DNA of 10,102 nt from NCBI GenBank assembly GCA_002359055.1, contig DEQC01000081.1, positions 3,128 to 13,229 of the forward strand, written 5' to 3'. The stretch's first letter is position 1. Every line of letters begins with the position of its first letter. This document shows positions 1 through 6,386 of this stretch, piece by piece. Source of the stretch: Flavobacteriales bacterium UBA3376 (lineage in GTDB: Bacteria; Bacteroidota; Bacteroidia; Flavobacteriales; Weeksellaceae). A program made the translations under genes and the position numbers. The notes below the pieces were generated by a model. It was not told the DNA's origin, made no database searches, and worked only from the letters and a program-made list of their open reading frames with translations.

Positions 1-252
1 ACCAATTGTTTGAAAACCAAACTCTTTTCCTGCTGCTGCAGTCGCTACAATATGGTTTGAATATGCACCACCAAAAGTCAGGAGTGCTTGAAATTTTCCT
101 TCTTTGAATGTTTGAATGTTGTACTTTAACTTTCGAAATTTATTGCCAGAAATTGTTGAATGCAGTTCATCTTCACGAAGTAAATGCAGTTCAACTCCAT
201 TATGATTTAGGATTTTTTGAATGCGTGAATGTTTGTTTGGAAATTCTTTCAT
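1..252 (-). CDS. PLP-dependent ACC deaminase / D-cysteine desulfhydrase-type enzyme, N-terminal part
   Basis: These are the first 84 residues of a gene that runs off the left edge. The frame is open from the ATG at 252-250 to base 1. The stretch SGNKFRKLKYN (residues 35-45) is the PLP-lysine motif of the 1-aminocyclopropane-1-carboxylate deaminase/D-cysteine desulfhydrase family, with K38 as the expected Schiff-base lysine. The following TFGGAYSNHIVATAAAG (residues 59-75) matches the family's conserved SNH segment. Known members deaminate ACC to 2-oxobutyrate or desulfurate D-cysteine to pyruvate, H2S and ammonia in the cytosol. The residues that separate the two activities lie in the missing part, so the substrate is undecided. 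The start codon overlaps the stop of the upstream gene (ATGA at 252-249), which suggests translational coupling. Family confidence is high, substrate confidence low. Confidence 0.88.
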   Translation of the reverse strand, partial: MKEFPNKHSRIQKILNHNGVELHLLREDELHSTISGNKFRKLKYNIQTFKEGKFQALLTFGGAYSNHIVATAAAGKEFGFQTIG

Positions 253-575
253 AGATAATTTAGGAAAGCCCAAAACTTTCGCTGTTTTAAATAATCAGTG
301 TTATTCTCATTTCTATAAGCTTCTTTTTCAAAACTTATATTGTAATAAGCTTTCATCATATTTTTTTGAATGATGTAATGAATCAAAAATTCGATGAAAT
401 ACCATAAAAAGAAGAAAATCCATAACAGTTCTTTTTGTTGGTTTAAATGAATTTTCTCGTGATTGATAAAAGTTTGGTCGTTGCGTAATTTTTTATTTTT
501 CATAAAAATAAATGGAAAAATCGCTAAACCTCTAAATCGCTTGGTAAACAACCATGGTAATTCGACAAAAATCAT
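249..575 (-). CDS. Small membrane protein with HExxH zinc-peptidase-like motif, function unknown
   Basis: A 108-residue protein that I do not recognise by name. The central motif NHEKIH (H39, E40, H43) continues as LNQQKEL, giving the pattern HExxHxxQxxE. A hydrophobic helix follows (about residues 51-70, rich in W, F and I, with E62 inside it). A later FEKEAYRNE (E83, E85) could supply a third zinc ligand, as the downstream Glu does in gluzincin peptidases. The N-terminal region is basic and aromatic, with no cleavable signal peptide visible. It is much shorter than known HExxH membrane peptidases, so it could be a minimal metalloprotease-like domain or a metal-binding protein without protease activity. 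The ATG is at 575-573. The stop overlaps the start of the PLP enzyme, and the upstream lipoprotein gene ends 37 bp away, so the three genes may form one transcript. Confidence 0.75.
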   Translation of the reverse strand: MIFVELPWLFTKRFRGLAIFPFIFMKNKKLRNDQTFINHEKIHLNQQKELLWIFFFLWYFIEFLIHYIIQKNMMKAYYNISFEKEAYRNENNTDYLKQRKFWAFLNYL

Positions 576-579
576 TTTA

Positions 580-587
580 CAAATTTA
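580..587 (-). promoter_or_regulatory. Possible -7 box (TAAATTTG) just before the HExxH gene
   Basis: The minus strand reads TAAATTTG, a match to the Bacteroidetes -7 consensus TAnnTTTG, only 4 nt before the ATG at 575. If used, the mRNA would be essentially leaderless. No convincing -33 element is present, and such matches are frequent in AT-rich DNA, so chance is likely. Confidence 0.25.
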
Positions 588-612
588 AAGATTTAAACGT
601 TTTTTGAGAAAA

Positions 613-1083
613 TTAAAGTTTCAATTGGTTCTGTTGAGCAAATTTTCTTTGTTCATTTAGAAATTCATCTTCAACTGATTGAAATTGATCCAAATTCCAT
701 CGAAACCGATCGAATTTCTCTTGAGAAATTTTTTTCATCCTTTCTTTATTGCTAAAAAAATACAACAAACTATCGATTTCATCAGTGGTTGAGAAAAAAC
801 TCGATACGAAGGAATAATATTTTACTGCAGCAAATTTAAAGGAAGTATTTCCATTGAAATCCGTAAGTGTTTGAGTGGCTTCCAAACCTTTTTCAGCATT
901 TTCAATCATTGCTTTGCGTTGTTGAACAATTTGATCATAGCTAACATTTTCAGAAAATATTTTGTTTAAATTTTCAGATATATCGATTTGTGATTTCACC
1001 AAAGTATCGTTGTAATGCATAGCAGATTCGCCACACGAAATAAGAGTTAATGAAACGAAAACAGAAAAAACTAAATATTTCAT
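613..1083 (-). CDS. Putative periplasmic lipoprotein, function unknown
   Basis: A 156-residue predicted lipoprotein. The first residues are MKYLVFSVFVSLTLISCGES, a short basic start, a hydrophobic stretch and a lipobox (LISC) with the lipidated cysteine at C17. The residues after the cysteine (GESAMHYND) lack the acidic cluster of the Bacteroidetes lipoprotein export signal, so a periplasm-facing anchor is more likely than surface exposure. The mature part is mostly charged and helical in character (for example residues 40-68 and 112-150), with no Cys or His clusters and no catalytic motif that I recognise. The frame also allows a TTG start two codons upstream (1089), but the ATG at 1083-1081 directly precedes a normal signal peptide and is preferred. 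It is transcribed away from cobB and is probably the first gene of a unit with the HExxH protein and the PLP enzyme. Confidence 0.8.
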   Translation of the reverse strand: MKYLVFSVFVSLTLISCGESAMHYNDTLVKSQIDISENLNKIFSENVSYDQIVQQRKAMIENAEKGLEATQTLTDFNGNTSFKFAAVKYYSFVSSFFSTTDEIDSLLYFFSNKERMKKISQEKFDRFRWNLDQFQSVEDEFLNEQRKFAQQNQLKL

Positions 1084-1100
1084 ATACAATCAGCTTTATT

Positions 1101-1108
1101 CAAATATA
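1101..1108 (-). promoter_or_regulatory. Candidate -7 box of the lipoprotein gene
   Basis: The minus strand reads TATATTTG, an exact TAnnTTTG match 17 nt before the ATG at 1083. Transcription would start about 10-14 nt upstream of the ATG. The -33 region is only T-rich (TTTT, 18 nt upstream). It lies in the 89-bp divergent gap shared with cobB. Confidence 0.5.
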
Positions 1109-1119
1109 GTAATTTTCAA

Positions 1120-1151
1120 TTGACTTAAAATCCTTAAATTATGTATGTTTA
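1120..1151 (+). promoter_or_regulatory. Candidate cobB promoter
   Basis: TTG (1120-1122) is followed 21 nt later by TATGTTTA (1144-1151), seven of eight positions like TAnnTTTG. It gives a leader of roughly 17 nt before the cobB ATG at 1173. The fit is moderate because the final G is replaced by A. Confidence 0.4.
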
Positions 1152-1172
1152 CAAGAAATTCATTAAAAAATT

Positions 1173-1865
1173 ATGAAAAAAATTGTTGTTCTGACAGGAG
1201 CAGGAATCAGTGCAGAAAGTGGGATTTCAACTTTTAGAGATGCCAATGGTTTATGGGAAAATCATGACATCATGGAAGTAGCTTCAATCGATGGTTGGCA
1301 CAAAAATCCTTCTTTGGTTTTGGAGTTTTATAATCAAAGAAGAAGACAACTAAAAGAAGTTTCACCAAATGCAGCTCACCATTTTCTGAAATATTTAGAA
1401 GTGGATTTTGAAGTAGTGGTAGTGACGCAAAATGTCGATGATCTACATGAGAAAGCTGGAAATAAAAATATCATTCATCTGCATGGTGAATTGTTGAAAG
1501 CAAGAAGTGAAAACAATGAAGAATTGATTTATGATTGGCATGAAGACATCAATTTGGGCGATTTAGCAGATGATGGTTCACAATTACGTCCGCATATCGT
1601 TTGGTTTGGTGAAATGGTTCCTTTGTTAGAAAATGCAGCAAAAGAAGTTGAATCAGCAGATATTTTGTTGATCATCGGAACTTCTTTACAGGTCTATCCT
1701 GCAGCTTCATTGATGCATTATTTAAAAGATGATCGACCTATTTATTTGATCGATCCAAATGAAATGAATTTAGGATTTAATTTGCCGAATTTAATTCATA
1801 TACAAAAGAAAGCAACTGAAGGTGTAAAAGAATTGGATGAAATTTTGAATCAATTTAGACAATAA
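1173..1865 (+). CDS. cobB: NAD-dependent protein deacylase, sirtuin family, lacking the zinc-site cysteines
   Basis: A full-length 230-residue Sir2 protein. The NAD-binding motifs are intact: GAGIS (9-13) with E15, TFRD (20-23) and TQNVDDLH (85-92). HLHGE (102-106) supplies the catalytic base H104, and GTS (about 170) and the C-terminal NAD-contact region are present. Y53 and R56 in EFYNQRRRQL match the Tyr-x-x-Arg pair that marks class III sirtuins (E. coli CobB, human SIRT5), which remove succinyl and malonyl groups as well as acetyl. The segment between HGE and LRPHIVWFGE, where two CxxC pairs normally bind structural zinc, has no cysteine, and the whole protein contains none. The rest is well conserved, so this looks like a zinc-free sirtuin and not a decayed gene. 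It acts in the cytosol and lies 46 bp upstream of selO. Confidence 0.93.
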   Translation: MKKIVVLTGAGISAESGISTFRDANGLWENHDIMEVASIDGWHKNPSLVLEFYNQRRRQLKEVSPNAAHHFLKYLEVDFEVVVVTQNVDDLHEKAGNKNIIHLHGELLKARSENNEELIYDWHEDINLGDLADDGSQLRPHIVWFGEMVPLLENAAKEVESADILLIIGTSLQVYPAASLMHYLKDDRPIYLIDPNEMNLGFNLPNLIHIQKKATEGVKELDEILNQFRQ

Positions 1866-1880
1866 GATCTATGCTTTGAC

Positions 1881-1888
1881 TAACTTTG
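1881..1888 (+). promoter_or_regulatory. Possible internal -7 box before selO
   Basis: TAACTTTG matches TAnnTTTG in the 46-bp gap between cobB and selO and would give a leader of about 20 nt. There is no clear -33 element at the right spacing. selO may therefore have its own promoter in addition to readthrough from cobB. Confidence 0.3.
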
Positions 1889-1911
1889 TTAGGAATGACA
1901 ATAGTAAATGA

Positions 1912-3366
1912 ATGACAAAAAATACAGATAAAATATTTAATTTTCAGAATACCTACATTGATTTAAATTCTCATTTTTTTCAAAAACTCGATTTATTGCC
2001 TGCGCCCAAGCCTGAAATGGTTTTGTTGAATGAAGATTTGGCCAAGGAATTAGGAATTAATTTAAATTCATCAAATCATTTGCTTCAAGTTTTAAGTGGA
2101 AGTGAGTTGGATTTGAATTCTGAGCCTATTGCTCAAGCATATGCTGGACATCAGTTTGGATATTTCACCATGTTGGGCGATGGTAGGACTGCTTTGTTGG
2201 GAGAACATTTGGAAGCGAAAAATCAAAGATTTGACATTCAACTGAAAGGAAGTGGAAGAACGGCTTTTTCGAGAAGAGGCGATGGTAAAGCGACTCTGAA
2301 AGCCATGTTGAGGGAATATCTTATGAGTGAAACCATGCATCATTTGGGTGTTCCAACTTCGCGTAGTTTAGCTGTTGTAAAAACTGGAGAAACCGTTTAT
2401 AGAGAACGATCAGAAGAAGGAGCGATTTTGACTCGAGTGATGAGTAGTCATTTGCGTGTTGGAACTTTTGAATTTGCGCGTTATTATCTTCATGATGAAT
2501 TAGAAAATTTATTGAATTACACCATTCGAAGACATTATCCGAGATTAGAAGAAGCAGAAAATAAGGCTTTGGCATTGTTGGAAAAAGTAATGGAGGTTCA
2601 GATTGATTTGGTTTTGAATTGGGAGCGAATCGGTTTTATTCATGGAGTGATGAATACTGACAATACATCAATAGTTGGCGAAACCTTTGATTATGGACCT
2701 TGTGCTTTTATGGAAGTTTATGATCCATCGACTGTTTATAGTTCAATCGATACGAAAGGCAGGTATTCGTTTGGAAATCAAGGTGCTATTATCAAATGGA
2801 ATTTGGCGAGATTTGCTGAAAGTTTGTTGCCATTGATCGACGAAAATGAAAATCAAGCGATAGGAATGGCTTCTAAAATTTTGAACCAATTCGATGATAT
2901 TTATAATTATAATCGAATGGAAATGTTGTTGATGAAATTGGGAATAGATGTGCCGCAAGAAGGAGATCAGCAATTGGTGAAAGATTTTTTGAATTTGCTG
3001 TATGCTTCCAAAAAAGAATACAACCATAGTTTTACTTATTTGCGATTGCCTGATTTGTATAAAAATACATCATTTGAATTAGGTGAAGAATTCGATGAAT
3101 GGAAGTCAAGATGGGAAAATAGAATTTCAAAAGGAGAGGGAAGAGGTAGAGCATTGTCGATCATGGAAAAGGTAAATCCGGTTTTTGTACCGACAAATTT
3201 TCATGTAGAAGAAGCTTTAGAAGAAGGAATCCGTGGAAATTTATCCCAATTGAATGAATTGTTGGAAAATGTAAAATACCCTTACACTTATAGAGAAGAA
3301 ATGCAGGATTTTATGTTTTCTCCCAAAGGTTTTGATGATAATTTTCAAACGTTTTGTGGAACATAA
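1912..3366 (+). CDS. selO: Protein adenylyltransferase SelO (YdiU/UPF0061 family)
   Basis: A 484-residue SelO pseudokinase, full length for the bacterial family. SelO transfers AMP from ATP to Ser/Thr/Tyr hydroxyls of proteins and is linked to oxidative stress. Family blocks in order: YAGHQFGYFTMLGDGR (77-92); IQLKGSGRTAFSRRGDGKA (109-127), with the nucleotide-binding lysine K112 and the Gly-rich loop; the MLREYLMSE block (132-140); HGVMNTDN (244-251), with D250 and the metal ligand N251; and DYGP (260-263), with D260. The N251-D260 spacing of nine equals that of N253-D262 in the Pseudomonas syringae enzyme. C482 is third from the end (FCGT), the place of selenocysteine in animal SelO and of C476 in E. 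coli YdiU. C264, in DYGPC, may be its redox partner, but at a different position from E. coli C272. An ATG at 1908 in another frame stops after seven codons, so 1912 is the start. Confidence 0.95.
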   Translation: MTKNTDKIFNFQNTYIDLNSHFFQKLDLLPAPKPEMVLLNEDLAKELGINLNSSNHLLQVLSGSELDLNSEPIAQAYAGHQFGYFTMLGDGRTALLGEHLEAKNQRFDIQLKGSGRTAFSRRGDGKATLKAMLREYLMSETMHHLGVPTSRSLAVVKTGETVYRERSEEGAILTRVMSSHLRVGTFEFARYYLHDELENLLNYTIRRHYPRLEEAENKALALLEKVMEVQIDLVLNWERIGFIHGVMNTDNTSIVGETFDYGPCAFMEVYDPSTVYSSIDTKGRYSFGNQGAIIKWNLARFAESLLPLIDENENQAIGMASKILNQFDDIYNYNRMEMLLMKLGIDVPQEGDQQLVKDFLNLLYASKKEYNHSFTYLRLPDLYKNTSFELGEEFDEWKSRWENRISKGEGRGRALSIMEKVNPVFVPTNFHVEEALEEGIRGNLSQLNELLENVKYPYTYREEMQDFMFSPKGFDDNFQTFCGT

Positions 3367-3367
3367 A

Positions 3368-3401
3368 ATATCCGCTCATTTGAAAACAATTGAGCGGATA
3401 T
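3368..3401. terminator. Bidirectional hairpin between convergent selO and the TonB receptor gene
   Basis: ATATCCGCTCA (3368-3378) and TGAGCGGATAT (3391-3401) are perfect inverted repeats. The stem can extend inward past one T-T mismatch to an AAAA loop (3383-3386). On the minus strand the stem runs straight into TTTTATGTT, a usable U-tract for ending the receptor transcript. The plus side has no T-run, so its action on selO is less certain. Confidence 0.75.
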
Positions 3402-3424
3402 CAACAGAGCTTAATTCATTAGTT

Positions 3425-5422
3425 TCACCAATTATAAATCAAGTTTATAAATAAATTCCTTCCCATTCTTGGAAAATTATTCCAATCAGCAAAGGTTGAA
3501 TAATGTTCATCGAACAGATTTTCAACGCCTAATTTTAGAGTTAATTTTTGGGCTTGGTGTATATCGAAAACCTTAGCAACCGCTAAGTGAACCAAAGTGT
3601 ATGCATCTTTTGGAGTTTCTCCAAACTCTGAACTATAATTTGAATGCTTCGAACTTCCTTCGATTTGAGCATTTATTGCCCAATTATTTTCCATAAAATC
3701 AAGACCCAATCCATAAGAAAATGGTTGAATGAGAGGTAAATTGTTGTTCTCATCATCTTGTCCGTATCTGTAGGACGCATTTGCATTTAAATTCCAATTT
3801 TGATGGAGATTATAATTAAAATCAATTGCAAAGTTGAAAATTTCAGCAAAATTCAAAGCTTGATAAACTTTAATTCCATTGGCACCAATAGTCATTGGAC
3901 TCAAAGTTGGGTTAGGTTTTCCGATGATGTAATCAAAGATTCTAAAATAGTTGGCTTGAAGTTTAGTTTTGATTTTATCTTTTTTGAATTGAGTTGAAAA
4001 CAAAAATGACAAAGACTTTTCAGTGTCCAAATATGGATTTCCAACATAGTCATAATTGTCAAAACTATTGAACAAATAAAATCCAAAGGCCTCAGAAATC
4101 GATGCAGATCTTTCTCCAAATCCTACAGCGAAATTATGGTTCCAATGATTTTGTTTATAAGTCAATTGGACATTGAAACTTTTCAATAAATCGATTTTAT
4201 CTTTTTCCATTTCAGGATAAAAAACTTTCAGACTATTTAATCCAAATTCACTTTCAACGCTATTATAATTGAAACCAATATTCGCACTTAAATTTAAATT
4301 GAAAAATGAATTTAATTCAATATTATCATCGATAAAAAGTCCTAAATAAACAGTGTTTATATCCGGCCAAGTCATCATGTACATATCATTTTCGTCGGGA
4401 GAATTAGAATACATTAGCATATCGGCCAAAGAGTTGTTGAAATGTCCAGAAAGCGTGGCTGAAAAGTTGTGTTTTTTATATTTACCCAAAATTTTAGAGT
4501 AAAATCCGTAAGTTTCACTCCAGCCAGGCATATCCATTCTTATGGCTACATCAGGTCTTTTGCTATCGTCCATGATATGTTCGACTGTATTGAAATAAAC
4601 TTTGGTTTCCCAAAGATTTATTTGTTCTGAAATATCTTTGACGTTGTATTGTAAAGACGCAATGAATGCTTCAGCAAGTGAAACATCCATAGGTAAAGCT
4701 GGGTAACCTACATCATTTGCGCGGTCATAAATCATAGAAGCTTCTATCGACTGACTTTCATTGATTTTAAAACCAGCAATAGCTGAGATATTATATTTGG
4801 AAAATTGTGAATATAAGATTTCTTTATTTCCACCAGCTTTATAGTTTTCAGCATCTCTGAAAGTGAAATCTACATCGGTATAGAATTTATCGTTCGAATA
4901 ATGTATTTCTGTCCCTGCGATTTTCTGTTGATTATTGGATTCAAATCCACTAAAAATTGATCCTCCCCATCCGCGATTTCTAAAACCTTCTTTTTTTCTT
5001 ACCAAATCAAAACTTCCAGCAACAGTCGCTCCATGTTCTGAACCTGCTTGAGCATTTTGAATGTTGACTTTAGAAAGATTAGTGATTTCTACATAAGAGG
5101 TAATTGGATCCATTTTGTCAGTACAAGCACCATAAATACGCATTCCATCGATTGTCAATACACTACGTTCGCTTGACATGCCTTGAAGCATTGGTTCCCA
5201 TGCATAAGCTCCACGTTTTATCATATTGACTGCAGAAGATTTTTCTAAATAATTATCAATTGGACCTAAAGATTTATTTTCTAATTTTAAATCATCTTGA
5301 CCACTCGGCAATACGATAACTTCTTCTAAAATGATGTTTTCTAAACTATCAATTGGTATTTCTTGAGCAGATAAATAATTATTTATCAGCAAAATTGATA
5401 AACAAGCGATAATAATTCTCAT
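3425..5422 (-). CDS. TonB-dependent outer-membrane receptor, OprC-like, probable copper substrate
   Basis: A 665-residue TonB-dependent receptor. It has a signal peptide (1-19, cut before QEIP), a TonB-box-like EEVIV (33-37) and a plug with LTIDGMRIYG (89-98), followed by a 22-strand-type barrel with alternating aromatic residues. The protein ends in the outer-membrane signal NLIYNW with a terminal aromatic. The plug holds C100-TDK-M104 (CxxxM) and the barrel holds H282-I-M284 (HxM). In Pseudomonas aeruginosa OprC, C143xxxM147 and H323xM325 bind copper; the gap from the first Met to the His is 176 residues there and 178 here. Further Met residues cluster at 335-350, a predicted extracellular loop. 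No N-terminal carboxypeptidase-like domain precedes the plug, unlike SusC-type receptors. It lies 29 bp behind the lipoprotein gene and is surely co-transcribed with it. Receptor class is certain; copper as substrate is inferred from the motif and neighbours. Confidence 0.9.
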   Translation of the reverse strand: MRIIIACLSILLINNYLSAQEIPIDSLENIILEEVIVLPSGQDDLKLENKSLGPIDNYLEKSSAVNMIKRGAYAWEPMLQGMSSERSVLTIDGMRIYGACTDKMDPITSYVEITNLSKVNIQNAQAGSEHGATVAGSFDLVRKKEGFRNRGWGGSIFSGFESNNQQKIAGTEIHYSNDKFYTDVDFTFRDAENYKAGGNKEILYSQFSKYNISAIAGFKINESQSIEASMIYDRANDVGYPALPMDVSLAEAFIASLQYNVKDISEQINLWETKVYFNTVEHIMDDSKRPDVAIRMDMPGWSETYGFYSKILGKYKKHNFSATLSGHFNNSLADMLMYSNSPDENDMYMMTWPDINTVYLGLFIDDNIELNSFFNLNLSANIGFNYNSVESEFGLNSLKVFYPEMEKDKIDLLKSFNVQLTYKQNHWNHNFAVGFGERSASISEAFGFYLFNSFDNYDYVGNPYLDTEKSLSFLFSTQFKKDKIKTKLQANYFRIFDYIIGKPNPTLSPMTIGANGIKVYQALNFAEIFNFAIDFNYNLHQNWNLNANASYRYGQDDENNNLPLIQPFSYGLGLDFMENNWAINAQIEGSSKHSNYSSEFGETPKDAYTLVHLAVAKVFDIHQAQKLTLKLGVENLFDEHYSTFADWNNFPRMGRNLFINLIYNW

Positions 5423-5451
5423 TTGAAATGAATTTAACTATTTACAATAAA

Positions 5452-6303
5452 TTAAAACTCGATTTCAAAGAAAATACTACTACTTTCATTGTCATCTGAA
5501 ATGCTTTCTCCTTTCAGAGTTTCTCCAATTTCATTTTCTAAAATCAAATTGATTTTCCAATATCCAGTCATGGTCAAACTAAGTTTTCCATGATAGAATA
5601 AATCAGCGCCTTGGGTTAAATCTTGATTGTTTGGACTGCCATGATTTCCCATTCCAGGCATTCTTGGATCAATCTTTAAAACATAATCATTGATTAATGA
5701 ATACTGATGCATATTTTCCATTGTATAAATGGCTGCCACCATATCATTGATAGCGACTTCTGGATTTTTAGGTTCGACAAGAGCGATTAAATAATTGTTA
5801 TCATCATTTCCAACAAAACTGACAACCCTTCTTCTTTCAGCTTGTTGAACATGGATTGTATCAGACATTTGATAAGAAACTCCATCAATTGTATAATCTA
5901 AATTTAATTCCCAATATTCATCAGCATGAGAAGCCATTTGGAAAATGATAAATCCCTGGTAAAGTGTATTACTTTGATTAGCTTTTTCAATTGTAGAAAA
6001 AGGAGCACTATGACTCATATTGTGCATGTGCATGATGGGTTCCCAATTGATATTTGCATTTGAAATTAATTGATCGTTATGATCTTTGATTTGAATATAA
6101 ATTGAATTATAACCTTCGATCAATTTTCCATTTTCTGTAAAAATTGCAAGTTTATGACTTTCATTGGAGATGGTTTGAATTAGGGTTAAATGTTCTGTTT
6201 CGTTATGAATATTTGTATTGTTAAAATTATCGTCATCGCTTGAACAAGAGATAATAAGTGTATTTGCTAATATTATTAGCATGAAATATTTTAAAGTTTT
6301 CAT
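5452..6303 (-). CDS. Surface lipoprotein with two Met/His-rich YtkA/FixH-like domains, putative copper binder
   Basis: A 283-residue lipoprotein with signal peptide and lipobox (LIISC, C20), followed by SSDDDN. The acidic run just after the cysteine resembles the Bacteroidetes lipoprotein export signal, so surface exposure is likely. The mature part appears to hold two copies of a beta-sandwich of the YtkA/FixH-like type. The first (about 52-152) contains WEPIMHMHNMSHSAP (87-101) with three Met and three His, and closes with DEYWELNLDY. The second (about 160-256) contains TMENMHQY (194-201) and DPRMPGMGNHGSP (212-224), and closes with TGYWKINLIL. Met/His clusters of this type favour Cu(I). 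It sits between the CNGQC protein and the receptor. Domain assignment rests on motif pattern only, so the fold is moderate confidence and copper binding an inference. A sensing or scavenging role would be an alternative to import. Confidence 0.8.
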   Translation of the reverse strand: MKTLKYFMLIILANTLIISCSSDDDNFNNTNIHNETEHLTLIQTISNESHKLAIFTENGKLIEGYNSIYIQIKDHNDQLISNANINWEPIMHMHNMSHSAPFSTIEKANQSNTLYQGFIIFQMASHADEYWELNLDYTIDGVSYQMSDTIHVQQAERRRVVSFVGNDDNNYLIALVEPKNPEVAINDMVAAIYTMENMHQYSLINDYVLKIDPRMPGMGNHGSPNNQDLTQGADLFYHGKLSLTMTGYWKINLILENEIGETLKGESISDDNESSSIFFEIEF

Positions 6304-6332
6304 TTGTGTAAAATTTAATTTAAATAAAAAGT

Positions 6333-6359
6333 AGTCGATTATATTTTATATAAACGACT
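6333..6359 (-). terminator. Hairpin with T-tract between the CNGQC gene and the lipoprotein gene
   Basis: Reading the minus strand, AGTCGTTTATA (6359-6349) pairs with TATAATCGACT (6343-6333) with one A-A mismatch and a 5-nt loop, then continues ACTTTTTATTT. It looks like a weak intrinsic terminator inside an 83-bp gap. No TAnnTTTG box lies between it and the lipoprotein ATG, so it may attenuate rather than end transcription. Confidence 0.5.
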
Positions 6360-6386
6360 TGCGATTAGTCTTTTAGAATGTTTTAT

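Noticed and set aside
1084..1089. TTG start two codons upstream of the lipoprotein ATG
   Set aside because: The ATG at 1083 is followed directly by a normal lipoprotein signal peptide; the TTG adds only two residues without support.
1485..1610. cobB as a pseudogene because the zinc cysteines are missing
   Set aside because: The frame is intact, the flanking motifs are conserved and the region keeps the sense segment LRPHIVWFGE; similar cysteine-free sirtuins appear usual in this phylum.
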